Shown one piece after another: positions 19,523-29,263 of a stretch of DNA of 64,000 nt. The notes under the pieces were generated by a model that worked only from the letters and a program-made list of their open reading frames with translations, was not told where the DNA came from and did no database searches. A program made the position numbers and the translations under genes. Each line of letters starts with the position of its first letter. Within the stretch, counting starts at the first letter, position 1. Source of the DNA: Endobacter medicaginis (lineage in GTDB: Bacteria; Pseudomonadota; Alphaproteobacteria; Acetobacterales; Acetobacteraceae); contig NZ_JACHXV010000005.1 of the NCBI RefSeq assembly GCF_014192375.1, positions 305,957 through 369,956 on the forward strand, written 5' to 3'.

Positions 19523-20887
19523 ATGTCATCGAGACCAGACCCGGTCGCCCGGAGTTCGGGGCTGACGGGCGCGCTCGTCGCCCTGTTCGAGCGCTTCATG
19601 CCGGAACCGTTCGTGCTGTCGATCGGGCTGACGCTGCTGGTCGCGGTGGCGGCCGTCTGTTTCGCACCCCACGGCGATTCCGACACGCTGCTCGCCGGCT
19701 GGCAGTCGGGCATGTTCAGGATCCTGCCGTTCGCCTTTCAGATGCTGCTGATCCTGGTCACCGGCTACGCGGTGGCGGATTCGAGACCCGTGCAGCGTCT
19801 GCTCGCGCGGCTGTCCGCGCATGTCGAGACCCCGCTGCAGGCGGTCTGTCTGGTCTTCCCCGCCGTCGCGATCGCCGCCTGGCTGAACTGGGGACTGGGG
19901 CTGGTGATCGCGGCGTTTCTCTCCCGCGAGGTCGGGCGGCGTGCGCCGGTCGATTTCGGCTGGCTGGTGGCGGGCGCCTATTCGGCCTGGTCGGTCTGCA
20001 ACAACGGTCTGTCGAGCTCGATCGCCCTGTCGCAGGCGTCGGCGGGAAATCCGCTGAATTTCGCCGAGAAGTTCCTCGGTGTGACGATCGCCCTGCGGCA
20101 CACGCTGTTCGCGCCTTTCGTGTGGGTGCCGACCGTGGCGGTCGTGGTGGTCATGGCATTGATCTTCGTGTGGATCCATCCGGCGACCGGTGCGGTGCAT
20201 CTCGCCGGGCGGGAGAACGACGCAGCGCCGACGCCGGAGGCGCATGGTGCGGCCCCGCGTGACGGCAGCCCGGCCGCCTGGCTCGGCGGCTCGCCGCTCG
20301 GGGTGGTGGTGGTCGTCGTCTTCGGGGCCGGCTGGATCACGATGCAGTGCGTCCACCACCGCTTCGCGCTCGACATCGACACCACGATCCTGCTGTTCCT
20401 GCTGGCCGGACTGGTGTTGCAGGGCTCGCCGTCGGCCTATGCCGACGCGGTGCGCCGGGCCGCGGCGCAGACCGGCGCGATGCTGCTGCAATACCCGTTC
20501 TACGGCGGCATCATGGGGATCATGAGCGCGACCGGTCTGGCCGCCGCCATCGCCGGCGCCTTCGTCGCCATCGCCTCCGCGGCATCGCTGCCGGTCTGGA
20601 CCTATGTCGCCTCGCTGGTCATCACCTTCCTGGTGCCGAGCGCCGGCGGACACTGGGCGGTGCAGGGGCCGTTCGCGATGCAGGCCGCCGCCGTCCTGCA
20701 TGCCGACGCGGCCCGCACGGCGATGGGTGTCGCGATGGCGGAGAACGTCTCGAACATGCTGCAGCCGTTCTGGGCGGTGCCGATCGTGGCGATGGCCGGC
20801 ATCGAGGTGCAGAAGGTGATGGGATACACCGTCATCACCTTCTGCGTGTCGCTGGTCCTGTACGCCGCCGGATTGCTGCTTCTCTGA
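19523..20887 (+). CDS. Short-chain fatty acid transporter, AtoE family
   Basis: This 454-residue inner-membrane protein has about 11-12 hydrophobic segments and AtoE-family features: FMPEPFVLSIGLTLL near the start, LNWGLGLVIAAFLSREVGRR, YPFYGGIMGIM and VPSAGGHWAVQGPF. The ATG at 19523 follows a GGGAGGAAG ribosome site. AtoE carries short-chain acids such as acetoacetate or butyrate. Being the last gene of the CoA-transferase/thiolase operon, it probably imports the substrate. A GC-rich hairpin without a T tract lies at 20927-20943, in the gap shared with convergent recG. Confidence 0.9.
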   Translation: MSSRPDPVARSSGLTGALVALFERFMPEPFVLSIGLTLLVAVAAVCFAPHGDSDTLLAGWQSGMFRILPFAFQMLLILVTGYAVADSRPVQRLLARLSAHVETPLQAVCLVFPAVAIAAWLNWGLGLVIAAFLSREVGRRAPVDFGWLVAGAYSAWSVCNNGLSSSIALSQASAGNPLNFAEKFLGVTIALRHTLFAPFVWVPTVAVVVVMALIFVWIHPATGAVHLAGRENDAAPTPEAHGAAPRDGSPAAWLGGSPLGVVVVVVFGAGWITMQCVHHRFALDIDTTILLFLLAGLVLQGSPSAYADAVRRAAAQTGAMLLQYPFYGGIMGIMSATGLAAAIAGAFVAIASAASLPVWTYVASLVITFLVPSAGGHWAVQGPFAMQAAAVLHADAARTAMGVAMAENVSNMLQPFWAVPIVAMAGIEVQKVMGYTVITFCVSLVLYAAGLLLL

Positions 20888-20958
20888 CGGGACCGTGGCT
20901 TGGCGTGCACGCGCCGGCACGGGTGAGCCCGGGCATTCCGGGCGCCGCGCGAGACACC

Positions 20959-23088
20959 CTAGCCTGAATGCAGCGTGCGCAGCACGTCGTCGCGTCCGAA
21001 CACCCTCAGCAGCGTGCGCAGATCCCGTCCGCGCCCGTCGGAGAGCTCCGGATCGGCCTCGATGACGCGCTCGGCGTCCTGCCAGGCGCGGCGCAGCGAG
21101 GTGTCGTCGAGGAAGCCGCCCGCGACCCGCCACGCCGCCTGACCGGACTGGCGCCGGCCGAGCAGGTCGCCGCCGCCGCGCAGGCGGAAATCCTCGTCGG
21201 CGATGACGAACCCGTCCTCGGTGTCGCGCAGCAGCGCGAGGCGGCGGCGCGCGGAGGCGGTCAGCTCGTCGTCGTGCAGCAGCAGGCAGTAGCTCTGCGC
21301 GGCACCGCGCCCGACCCGGCCGCGCAGCTGATGGAGCTGGGCGAGGCCGAAGCGCTCGGCATGCTCGACCACCATCACGCTGGCCTGCGGCACGTCGACG
21401 CCGACCTCGATCACCGTGGTCGCCACCAGCAGCCGCGTGCGCCCTTCGGCGAAGTCGCGCAGCGCCGCCTCGCGCAGCTCCGCCGGCATCTGCCCGTGCG
21501 CCAGCCCGATCGACGGGAAATGCTTCAGCAGCTTGCGGTGCCGCTCCTCGGCCGCCGCCCCGGCCGCGGCGAGATCGGCCGGATCGCCCTGGGCGACCAG
21601 CGGACACACCCAGAACACCTGCGCACCACCGTCGAGCGCGCGGGCGATCGCCGCGATCAGGGCCGCCATCGCGCCGATGCTGTGCAGCGTGGTGCGGATC
21701 GGCTGTCGTCCGGCGGGCTTGCCGGACAGTCGCGACACCGCCATCTCGCTCCATTGCGTCAGCAGCAGGGTACGCGGGATCGGCGTCGCGGTCATGACCA
21801 GCACGTCGGTGGTCGCGCCCTTCTCGCCGAGCTGCAGGCGCTGCTCGACGCCGAAGCGGTGCTGTTCGTCGATCACCGCGAGGCCGAGATCGGCGAAGCG
21901 CACGCCAGACTGGAACAGCGCATGCGTGCCGACCACCAGCCGCAGCCCGCCATCGGCGACGCCGCGCAGCAGCTTCGTGCGCGCCGCCCCCTTCACCGAG
22001 CCGGTCAGCAGCCCGACCGGAGTTGCGCACAGCGACGACAGCGTGCGGTGGTGCTGGCGGGCGAGGATCTCGGTCGGCGCCATCAGTGCGGCCTGCGCGC
22101 CGGCCTCGACCGCGCGCAGCATCGCCAGTGTGGCGACCAGGGTCTTGCCTGCGCCGACATCGCCCTGCAGCAGGCGCAGCATGCGGGTGGGGGCGGCGAG
22201 GTCGGCGTCGATCTCGGCCAGGGCGCGCGTCTGGGACGGTGTCGGCGGGTGGCCGAAGCGGCGCAGTGCCTCGTCTCGCAGCGTGCCGTCGCCGGTCAGG
22301 GCGCGGCCCGGACGGTCGCGCTGCACCCGCTTCGCCTCCGCCCGCGCCAGCGCGTCGGCGAGCAGTTCGTCGGCGGCGAGCCGGGCGCGGGCGCGGGCCT
22401 GACGGATGCGGATGTCGCCGGGCGACAGCGTGGCGAGTGCGCGTTCCGGCGCGTGCAGCAGGCTCAGCGCTTCGGCGAAGCCCGGCCAGTGCTGCGTGCG
22501 CAGCACGGCGGCATCCTGCCATTCCGGCAGCTCCGGCAGACAGGCGAGGGCAGCCGCCATCGCCCGTCCGAGCATCCGCCCGCTCAGCCCCGCGGTCAGT
22601 GGCCAGACCGGTTCCAGCGCGGGGATGGTGTTGGCCTGGGCGGCGAGCACGACATGGTCCGGATTGGTCATCACCGGACGGCCGCCATAGAGCTCGATGC
22701 GTCCGGAGGCGACGATGTCCAGCCCGGGTGTGGCGAGTTTCGGCCGTCCGCGGGCGAAGAAGCTCAGCTCGATGGTGCCGCTCGCATCCGCCCCGCGCAC
22801 CCGCCAGGGGGCACGGCCATGCGAGGGTGCGCGGACATCGACCACCCGAAGGGCGAGTGTCGCGATGCTGCCGGGCCGGGCCTGATCGACCGTCGGGCGC
22901 TCGCGGCGGTCGATCAGCGTTTCGTCGGGCAGATGCAACAGCAGGTCGAGCACACGTTCGCCGTCGATCGCGCGCGCTAGCAGCCGCGCCAGCGCCGGGC
23001 CGATGCCGGGCAGCGCGGTCAGCGGCGCCAGTAGCGGTGCCAGCGGGTCCGAGCGCGACTCGGGGAGGAGCAACTCAGCAGGCGCCAT
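20959..23088 (-). CDS. recG: ATP-dependent DNA helicase RecG
   Basis: RecG regresses stalled replication forks and migrates branched DNA. The 709-residue protein starts at the ATG at 23088; open frame continues far upstream but lies antisense to the divergent amidohydrolase. The N-terminal wedge/OB domain is followed by helicase motifs: GDVGAGKT (about 307-314), DEQHRFGVEQR (about 402), MTATPIPRT and, later, VGRG. The length matches the family. It is divergent from the amidohydrolase gene by 66 bp. Confidence 0.97.
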   Translation of the reverse strand: MAPAELLLPESRSDPLAPLLAPLTALPGIGPALARLLARAIDGERVLDLLLHLPDETLIDRRERPTVDQARPGSIATLALRVVDVRAPSHGRAPWRVRGADASGTIELSFFARGRPKLATPGLDIVASGRIELYGGRPVMTNPDHVVLAAQANTIPALEPVWPLTAGLSGRMLGRAMAAALACLPELPEWQDAAVLRTQHWPGFAEALSLLHAPERALATLSPGDIRIRQARARARLAADELLADALARAEAKRVQRDRPGRALTGDGTLRDEALRRFGHPPTPSQTRALAEIDADLAAPTRMLRLLQGDVGAGKTLVATLAMLRAVEAGAQAALMAPTEILARQHHRTLSSLCATPVGLLTGSVKGAARTKLLRGVADGGLRLVVGTHALFQSGVRFADLGLAVIDEQHRFGVEQRLQLGEKGATTDVLVMTATPIPRTLLLTQWSEMAVSRLSGKPAGRQPIRTTLHSIGAMAALIAAIARALDGGAQVFWVCPLVAQGDPADLAAAGAAAEERHRKLLKHFPSIGLAHGQMPAELREAALRDFAEGRTRLLVATTVIEVGVDVPQASVMVVEHAERFGLAQLHQLRGRVGRGAAQSYCLLLHDDELTASARRRLALLRDTEDGFVIADEDFRLRGGGDLLGRRQSGQAAWRVAGGFLDDTSLRRAWQDAERVIEADPELSDGRGRDLRTLLRVFGRDDVLRTLHSG

Positions 23089-23154
23089 CCCCGCACAGTT
23101 GCCCGCGCGCACCGGGCGGGGCAACCGCGCGCGGCCGGGCGGCGTTGCGCGGGG

Positions 23155-24501
23155 ATGACGCAGGCGCTCGCACGCATTGTCCTGTCCGGCCTGTGCGGTC
23201 TGGCCGCACCCGCCCTCGCGGCACCGTCGGACACGGTGGCACTCACCCATATCCGCATCATCGACGGGCAGGGGGGCGCGCCGGTCGAGAACGGCACCGT
23301 GCTGATCCGCGACGGCCGCATCGTCGCCGCGGGCACGGACGTGGCGATCCCGGGCGGGGCGGAGGTGCACGACCGTGCCGGCGACAGCGTGCTGCCGGGG
23401 CTGATCTCCGATCACAGCCATGTCGGTCAGGTGGGGGGCACCGGCACCGGCCCGGTCAACTACACGCGCGAGGCCATCACCGCCGAACTCGCGCAGTATC
23501 GCCGTTATGGGGTGACCACCGTCACCGCACTCGGCAACAACCGCCCGCTGTTCGACACGCTGCGCGCCGAGGCGCATGCCGGGACGCTGCCGGCCGATCT
23601 CTACGGCGTGGATCAGGGGATCGGCGTGCCGAACGGTGCGCCGCCGCAGAAGATGACGATGAGTGCCGCCGACCAGCTCTTTCGTCCCACCACCCCGGAC
23701 GAGGCGCGCGCGGCGGTGGACCGGATGGCCGACGAGCACACCGATCTGGTCAAGATCTGGGTGGATGATTTCGCCGGCACGCTGAAGGTGAAGATGCAGC
23801 CTGCGATCATCCGCGCCGTGGTTGCCGAGAGCCATCGACGGGGATTGCGCGTCGCGGCCCATATCCACGATCTCGACGATGCGGAGGCGGTGGTCGCCGA
23901 CGGGGTCGACATCCTCGCCCATGGCGTGCGCGACAGGCCGGTGCCGGCCGATTTCGTCGCCACGCTGAAACGGCGCGGCATCTGGTATATCCCGACGCTC
24001 GAACTCGACGAGTCCACCACGGCCTGGGCCGAGCATGCGCCGTGGACGCGCACGGCGTTCGCCCGCGCCGGGCTGTCCGCGCCGCTCGCCGGCGAGATCG
24101 ACAATCCTGCCTGGGACAGGGCCAACAGCACGGGTCGCAAGGCCGACGAGGCGCGCGCCTCGCTGGCGATGAACCTGCGCAACATCAAGACCCTGCACGA
24201 TGCGGGGGTGAGGATCGGGTTCGGCACCGATAGCGGCGCGACCCCGCTGCGTGTGCCCGGTGTCGCCGAGCACCGTGAACTCGCCTTGCTGGTGCAGGCC
24301 GGGCTGAGCCCGATGCAGGCGATCGGGATCGCCACCGCGCAGGCTGCGGCCCTGCTGGAATTGTCCGATCGCGGGGTGATCGCGCCGGGCCGGCGGGCCG
24401 ACCTGCTGGTGGTGCATGGCGATCCGTCGCGCGACATCGCGAATGTCGATCGCATCGTCGAGACCTGGGAGAATGGCGCCCGCGAGCGCGGTCCGGGCTG
24501 A
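23155..24501 (+). CDS. Secreted metal-dependent amidohydrolase
   Basis: This 448-residue protein has a signal peptide (about 1-22, ending APALAA) and an amidohydrolase-superfamily barrel. Metal-site residues are visible as His-x-His in DHSHVG, a Lys in LVKIWVDD that could be carbamylated, His in AAHIHD, His in LAHGV and Asp in GTDSG. The closest groups are imidazolonepropionase-like and Xaa-Pro-type secreted amidohydrolases; the substrate is unknown. The ribosome site is weak. It is followed by sdhE after 33 bp but has no obvious functional tie to it. Confidence 0.85.
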   Translation: MTQALARIVLSGLCGLAAPALAAPSDTVALTHIRIIDGQGGAPVENGTVLIRDGRIVAAGTDVAIPGGAEVHDRAGDSVLPGLISDHSHVGQVGGTGTGPVNYTREAITAELAQYRRYGVTTVTALGNNRPLFDTLRAEAHAGTLPADLYGVDQGIGVPNGAPPQKMTMSAADQLFRPTTPDEARAAVDRMADEHTDLVKIWVDDFAGTLKVKMQPAIIRAVVAESHRRGLRVAAHIHDLDDAEAVVADGVDILAHGVRDRPVPADFVATLKRRGIWYIPTLELDESTTAWAEHAPWTRTAFARAGLSAPLAGEIDNPAWDRANSTGRKADEARASLAMNLRNIKTLHDAGVRIGFGTDSGATPLRVPGVAEHRELALLVQAGLSPMQAIGIATAQAAALLELSDRGVIAPGRRADLLVVHGDPSRDIANVDRIVETWENGARERGPG

Positions 24502-24534
24502 CATTCCGGGTTGGGTTGTCTATATGGCACGGCG

Positions 24535-24822
24535 ATGACCGCGCCCGATGCCAGACGCCGCCGCCTGCTGTTTCGCGCCACCCATCGCGGCACCACCGAA
24601 ACGGACCGCCTGATCGGCGGCTTCGTCGAGCCGCGTCTGGCGAGCTTCGACGAGGCCGAGCTGGCGGCCCTCGAGGCGCTGATGGAGCTGCCCGACGTCG
24701 ATCTCGCCGACTGGCTGACCGGCCGCCGCGCGATCCCCGATCTCGATGTGGCACCGCTGCTGCACAGGATGCGCGAGGCCGCGCTCGAACGCGCGGAGCA
24801 GGCGAGGGAGGCCGGGCGATGA
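24535..24822 (+). CDS. sdhE: FAD assembly factor SdhE
   Basis: This 95-residue protein promotes covalent flavinylation of succinate dehydrogenase. The diagnostic RGxxE motif is present (Arg18-Gly19-Thr-Thr-Glu22), within HRGTTETD, and the helical remainder ends in a basic/acidic helix typical of the family. The ATG at 24535 gives the correct N-terminus. Its stop overlaps the mfd start (ATGA); the sdhE-mfd pair recurs in alphaproteobacteria. Confidence 0.93.
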   Translation: MTAPDARRRRLLFRATHRGTTETDRLIGGFVEPRLASFDEAELAALEALMELPDVDLADWLTGRRAIPDLDVAPLLHRMREAALERAEQAREAGR

Positions 24823-27800
24823 GCGAGGGCGGCATGAGCGGCGATCGCGGCGCGCCGGTCAGCGAGCTGGTCCATCCGGCGATCGTCTCGCCGGCGGAGC
24901 GTATCGCCGAGGCGGAGCGGGCGGCGGCCACCGCCGGCACGATCTGGGGCGTGCCGGAGGGGATGGATGCGCTGCTGCTCGCGCAGCGTCGGGCGGAGCA
25001 TACCGGCTCGGTGCTGCATGTGGTGCGCGACGACGCCCGTCTGGCGCGGCTGTCGGAGTTGCTCGGCTTCTTCGCCCCCGAACTCGAGATCGTGCGCATT
25101 CCGGCCTGGGACTGCCTGCCGTATGACCGCGTCTCGCCCAATCCGGCCCTGGTCGCCGAGCGCGTCGCGGGGCTGACACGGCTGCTGACACCCCCCGACC
25201 CCGCGCATCCGCGCATTGTGCTGACCACGATCAATGCGCTGGTGCAGCGCGTGCCGCCGCGCGCCGCCCTGGAGGGCACGTCGCTGACCGTCACCGCCGG
25301 CGCCGAGCTCGATGCCGAGCATCTGGTGCATGTGCTGGCGGCGAAAGGCTATACCCGCACCGACACGGTGATGGAGCCGGGCGAGTTCGCCATCCGCGGC
25401 GGCATCGTCGACATCTTCCCCTCCGGCGACAGCGAGCCCGTCCGGCTCGACCTGTTCGGCGACGAGGTGGAGGACCTGCGCCGCTTCGATCCCGCCACCC
25501 AGCGCAGCACCGGCAAGGTGGAGCGGATCGAACTGCGCCCCGTCTCCGAGATCGCCTTCGACCCGGACAGCATCTCGCGCTTTCGCAGTGCCTGGCGGGA
25601 GCATTTCGGTCTCGATTCGACGTCCGATCCGCTCTACGTCTCGGTCTCGGAGGGGCGCCGGCACAATGGTGTCGAGCACTGGCTGGCGTTCTTCCATGAC
25701 AGCCTCGAGACCCTGCTCGACTACCTGCCTCGCGTGACGATCTCGTTCGATCACCAGTCCGATCAGGTGCTCGAGGCGCGCTTCGAGATGATCGCCGACC
25801 ATTACGAGGCCCGCCGCGCCCCGGCCCGCGACGGCGAGGTGCCGTATCGGCCGCTGCCGCCGGCACTGTTCTATCTCGATGCCGCGAGTTGGGCGGCGAT
25901 GCTGGCGCAGCTTCCCGTCTTCCGTTTCAGCCCCTATGCGCGGCCCGACGGCGCGCCCGGCATCGATGTCGGCGGGCGTCCGGGCCCGATCTTCGCGCGC
26001 ACCGGCGGGCATGCGGAGGTGTTCCCGCAGCTTGCGGCACAGGTGTCGCAATGGGCGGGAGCGAAGCCGCCGCGCGTGAGCCTGGTGACCGCCTGGACGC
26101 GCGGCTCGCGCGAGCGCCTCGCGGTGCTGCTGCGCGACCACCGAATCGCCGCACAGATGGTCGAGGACTGGGCGTCGGCGCAGAAGCTGAAGCCAGGCAC
26201 GGTCGGGCTGGTGGTGCTCGGGCTCGAACGCGGCTTTCTCGCCCGGGGCGGGGCGCCGATCGCGCTGGTGAGCGAACAGGACCTGTTGGGCGAGCGGATC
26301 GCGCGGCCGCCGCGCAAGCGCAAGCGCGCCGACCAGTTCATCGCCGAGGCGACCGAGATCGCCGAGGGCGATCTGGTGGTGCATCAGGATTACGGTATCG
26401 GGCGCTATGACGGGCTGTCCACGCTGGCCGTCGGCAGTGCTCCGCATGACTGTCTGCGGCTGCTCTACGATGGCGGCGAGAAGCTGTTCCTGCCGGTCGA
26501 GAACATCGAGCTGCTGTCGCGGTTCGGCAGCGAGCAGAACGGGGTGGCGCTCGACAAGCTGGGCGGTGCGGGCTGGCAGACGCGGAAAGCGCGCATGAAG
26601 CAGCGCATCCAGGACATGGCCGGTGCGCTCATCAAGGTTGCCGCCGCGCGCAAGGTGCGCGAAGCCCCGACGCTCGCACCCGCCGAGGGCAGCTGGGACG
26701 AGTTCTGTGCGCGTTTCCCCTTCGCCGAGACCGAGGATCAGGCGCGCGCCATCGCCGACGTGCTGGAGGACATGGCCGCCGGACGGCCGATGGATCGGCT
26801 GATCTGCGGCGATGTGGGGTTCGGCAAGACCGAGGTGGCGTTGCGCGCCGCCTTCGTCGCCGCGATGTCGGGCGCGCAGGTGGCGGTGGTGGTGCCGACG
26901 ACGCTGCTGGCGCGCCAGCACTACCGCACCTTTGCCGCCCGTTTCGAGGGGCTCGGCGTGCACGTCGCGCAGCTCTCGCGCATGGTCACCGCCAAGGATG
27001 CGGCGAAGGTCAAGGCGGGTGTCGCCGATGGCAGCGTCAACATCGTCGTCGGCACGCATGCGCTGCTGGCGAAGGGCATCAGTTTTGCCGATCTGGGGCT
27101 GCTGATCGTCGACGAGGAGCAGCATTTCGGCGTCGCCCACAAGGAGAAGCTCAAGGCGCTGCGCGAGGACGTGCATGTGCTCACCCTGAGCGCGACCCCG
27201 ATCCCGCGCACGCTGCAGCTGGCCCTGACCGGGGTGCGGGAGATGAGCATCATCGCCACCCCGCCGACCGACCGGCTCGCGGTGCGCACCTTCATCATGC
27301 CGTTCGACCATGTGGTGATCCGCGAGGCGATCCAGCGCGAGCGGTTCCGCGGCGGGCAGATCTTCTGCGTGGTGCCGCGCATCGAGGACATGGGCCGCAT
27401 GGCCGAGCGCCTGCGCGAGATCGTGCCCGAGGCGCGCATGGTCGAGGCACATGGCCGCCTCGCACCCAGCGAGCTCGAACGGGTGATGACCGAGTTCGGG
27501 GATGGGAAGTACGACATCCTGCTGTCGACCAACATCGTCGAGAGCGGTCTCGACATGCCGGCGGTCAACACGCTGATCATCTATCGCGCCGACATGTTCG
27601 GCCTCGGGCAACTGTATCAGCTCCGGGGCCGGGTGGGGCGCGGCAAGCAGCGTGGCTATGCATATCTCACCTGGCCGCAGACGCATCGGCTGTCGGCGGC
27701 GGCAGAGAAGCGTCTGGAGGTGATGCAGACGCTGGACAATCTGGGTGCGGGCTTCACGCTGGCCTCGCACGACCTCGACCTGCGCGGCGCGGGCAATCTG

Positions 27801-28391
27801 CTCGGCGACGAGCAGTCCGGCCATATCCGCGAGGTCGGCATCGAGCTGTATCAGCAGATGCTGGAAGATGCGGTCGCCGATCTGCGCCACAGCGACGGCA
27901 GGCGCGACCGCGATGCGCGCGACTGGACGCCCAACATCTCGCTGGGTCTGCCGGTGCTGATCCCGGAGACCTATGTGCGCGACCTGCCCGTCCGTCTGGG
28001 CCTGTATCGGCGTATCGGAGCGCTGACCTCGGACGCCGAGAGCGAGGCGATCGCCGCCGAGCTGGTCGACCGGTTCGGCAAGTTTCCCGACGAGGTCGAC
28101 AACCTGCTGCGCGTCGTGGCCCTCAAGCGCCTGTGCCGCGAGGCGGGGGTGGAGAAGCTCGAAGCCGGCCCGAAGGGCATGGTGATCCAGTTCCGCCACA
28201 ACCGCTTCGACAATCCCGCCGGTCTGGTGGGATGGATCGGCAGCCGGGCGAAGGAGATGCGGCTGCGGCCGGATCACAAGCTGGCGGTAAGCCGGGAGAT
28301 GACAACGGCGCAGCGGATCGGGCTGGCGCACGAGGTGGTGGGGCATCTCGCGCGGTTGGCAAACACGGGTAAAGGGAACAAGGTGTCCTGA
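24819..28391 (+). CDS. mfd: Transcription-repair coupling factor Mfd
   Basis: Mfd removes RNA polymerase stalled at DNA damage and recruits UvrA. The 1190-residue protein has the UvrB-like N-terminal module (about 45-380), the RNA polymerase-interacting domain (about 505-580), and a RecG-like translocase with GDVGFGKT (about 664-671), DEEQHFGV (about 764), LSATPIPRTLQLALTGVR and the VGRGKQRG segment, followed by the C-terminal TRCF domain. The start at 24819 is coupled to sdhE. Confidence 0.98.
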   Translation: MSEGGMSGDRGAPVSELVHPAIVSPAERIAEAERAAATAGTIWGVPEGMDALLLAQRRAEHTGSVLHVVRDDARLARLSELLGFFAPELEIVRIPAWDCLPYDRVSPNPALVAERVAGLTRLLTPPDPAHPRIVLTTINALVQRVPPRAALEGTSLTVTAGAELDAEHLVHVLAAKGYTRTDTVMEPGEFAIRGGIVDIFPSGDSEPVRLDLFGDEVEDLRRFDPATQRSTGKVERIELRPVSEIAFDPDSISRFRSAWREHFGLDSTSDPLYVSVSEGRRHNGVEHWLAFFHDSLETLLDYLPRVTISFDHQSDQVLEARFEMIADHYEARRAPARDGEVPYRPLPPALFYLDAASWAAMLAQLPVFRFSPYARPDGAPGIDVGGRPGPIFARTGGHAEVFPQLAAQVSQWAGAKPPRVSLVTAWTRGSRERLAVLLRDHRIAAQMVEDWASAQKLKPGTVGLVVLGLERGFLARGGAPIALVSEQDLLGERIARPPRKRKRADQFIAEATEIAEGDLVVHQDYGIGRYDGLSTLAVGSAPHDCLRLLYDGGEKLFLPVENIELLSRFGSEQNGVALDKLGGAGWQTRKARMKQRIQDMAGALIKVAAARKVREAPTLAPAEGSWDEFCARFPFAETEDQARAIADVLEDMAAGRPMDRLICGDVGFGKTEVALRAAFVAAMSGAQVAVVVPTTLLARQHYRTFAARFEGLGVHVAQLSRMVTAKDAAKVKAGVADGSVNIVVGTHALLAKGISFADLGLLIVDEEQHFGVAHKEKLKALREDVHVLTLSATPIPRTLQLALTGVREMSIIATPPTDRLAVRTFIMPFDHVVIREAIQRERFRGGQIFCVVPRIEDMGRMAERLREIVPEARMVEAHGRLAPSELERVMTEFGDGKYDILLSTNIVESGLDMPAVNTLIIYRADMFGLGQLYQLRGRVGRGKQRGYAYLTWPQTHRLSAAAEKRLEVMQTLDNLGAGFTLASHDLDLRGAGNLLGDEQSGHIREVGIELYQQMLEDAVADLRHSDGRRDRDARDWTPNISLGLPVLIPETYVRDLPVRLGLYRRIGALTSDAESEAIAAELVDRFGKFPDEVDNLLRVVALKRLCREAGVEKLEAGPKGMVIQFRHNRFDNPAGLVGWIGSRAKEMRLRPDHKLAVSREMTTAQRIGLAHEVVGHLARLANTGKGNKVS

Positions 28392-28419
28392 CGGGCTTGA
28401 AGATACCTTGAGGGCAGAC

Positions 28420-28917
28420 GTGGAGCTGAGTTCGAAGACCGACGCCGAACTTGATCGCTGGATTGCCAATCACGAGGAGCGCAAGCTCACCGAAACGCCT
28501 CTGTATCGATCACTGCTGGAAGAACGTGCCCGGCGCAGTCAGCTTACCCATAAGCTGAGGATCGATCGCTCGATGGAACTGCTGAAGAACGCAGCTCTTA
28601 TGCAGGTTTGTACGACATATGGGGCACTGGCGCAGGCAAGCGACGTACCTTGGTCGTTGGCTCGCCGCCAGATGGATGGTGCCAATGGGCATCTCGATCG
28701 TCTGTCAGACCTGTGCCATGCGCGAGGGTTGCCGTTTCTGACGGCGCTCGTCGTCAATCAGCAGGATGTCGAAACAGGCGTATTGAAGGGCGAGGCGCTT
28801 CGCGGGTTCATTGCCTGCGCGAGACGTCTCAACCATCTGATCACCGACGAGGTGGCTTTTCATCAAGCGCGTCGAGATGAGTGCTGGGCTTGGGGTCGGG
28901 CGCAGACGGGCGATTGA
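28420..28917 (+). CDS. Conserved-looking protein of unknown function
   Basis: The chosen GTG at 28420 follows a TTGAGGG ribosome site; a TTG at 28408 is an alternative. The 165-residue product has a charged helical N-terminal half (DAELDRWIANHEERK, LLEERARRSQ) and a C-terminal half with CTTYGALAQASDVPWSLARR and CHARGLPFLTALVVNQQDVE. The TYGALA stretch recalls the winged-helix DNA-binding part of alkyltransferase-like proteins, but there is no PCHR motif, so this is only a hint. It lies 29 bp after mfd and converges with higBA. Codon use is slightly less GC-rich than mfd, which may mean it was acquired. Confidence 0.6.
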   Translation: MELSSKTDAELDRWIANHEERKLTETPLYRSLLEERARRSQLTHKLRIDRSMELLKNAALMQVCTTYGALAQASDVPWSLARRQMDGANGHLDRLSDLCHARGLPFLTALVVNQQDVETGVLKGEALRGFIACARRLNHLITDEVAFHQARRDECWAWGRAQTGD

Positions 28918-28960
28918 ACAGGCGAGGACGTCGCAGGACAACATGACCCAGAGGGGCCGG

Positions 28961-29263
28961 TTATGCCGCCGCGATCAGGCGTTGAATCGCGGGAAGAAGA
29001 TCGTGCTGTCGCGCCTGGGCAAGATCGTAGGTGGTCTGCATGCGCATCAGCGTATCAGCGCTCACACCGAGGGCCTGTTCGAGGCGCAAAGCCATATCTG
29101 CAGATAAAGATGCGCGACCGCTCAGAATGGCGCTGACTGCCTGACGCGAGACCTTCAAGGCGGCGGCCAGATGGCCGACACGGATGTCAGCAGGCTCGAC
29201 GATCTCGGTCCGCAGCCAAGGTCCCGGATGAACGGCCAGGGAGCGATGCATCTTAAGAGCCAT
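28961..29263 (-). CDS. higA: HigA-family antitoxin (XRE DNA-binding)
   Basis: This 100-residue antitoxin should neutralise HigB and repress the operon. The helix-turn-helix covers about 28-78 (VGHLAAALKVSRQAVSAILSGRASLSADMA), and the N-terminal HPGPWLRTEIVEP segment is typical of HigA/VapI proteins. It starts 11 bases inside the end of higB, with a GGAGG ribosome site within higB. The toxin-first gene order is the HigBA hallmark. Confidence 0.9.
   Translation of the reverse strand: MALKMHRSLAVHPGPWLRTEIVEPADIRVGHLAAALKVSRQAVSAILSGRASLSADMALRLEQALGVSADTLMRMQTTYDLAQARQHDLLPAIQRLIAAA

Noticed and set aside
20888..20958. Terminator shared by atoE and recG
   Set aside because: A 6-bp GC hairpin exists (20927-20943), but no T run follows on either strand.
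20968..22980. Plus-strand open frame of 670 codons
   Set aside because: Antisense to recG, with low-complexity Arg/Gly/Ala sequence typical of GC-rich shadows.
23613..28469. Minus-strand open frame of 1618 codons
   Set aside because: Shadow of mfd and the amidohydrolase gene; no domain is recognisable in it.
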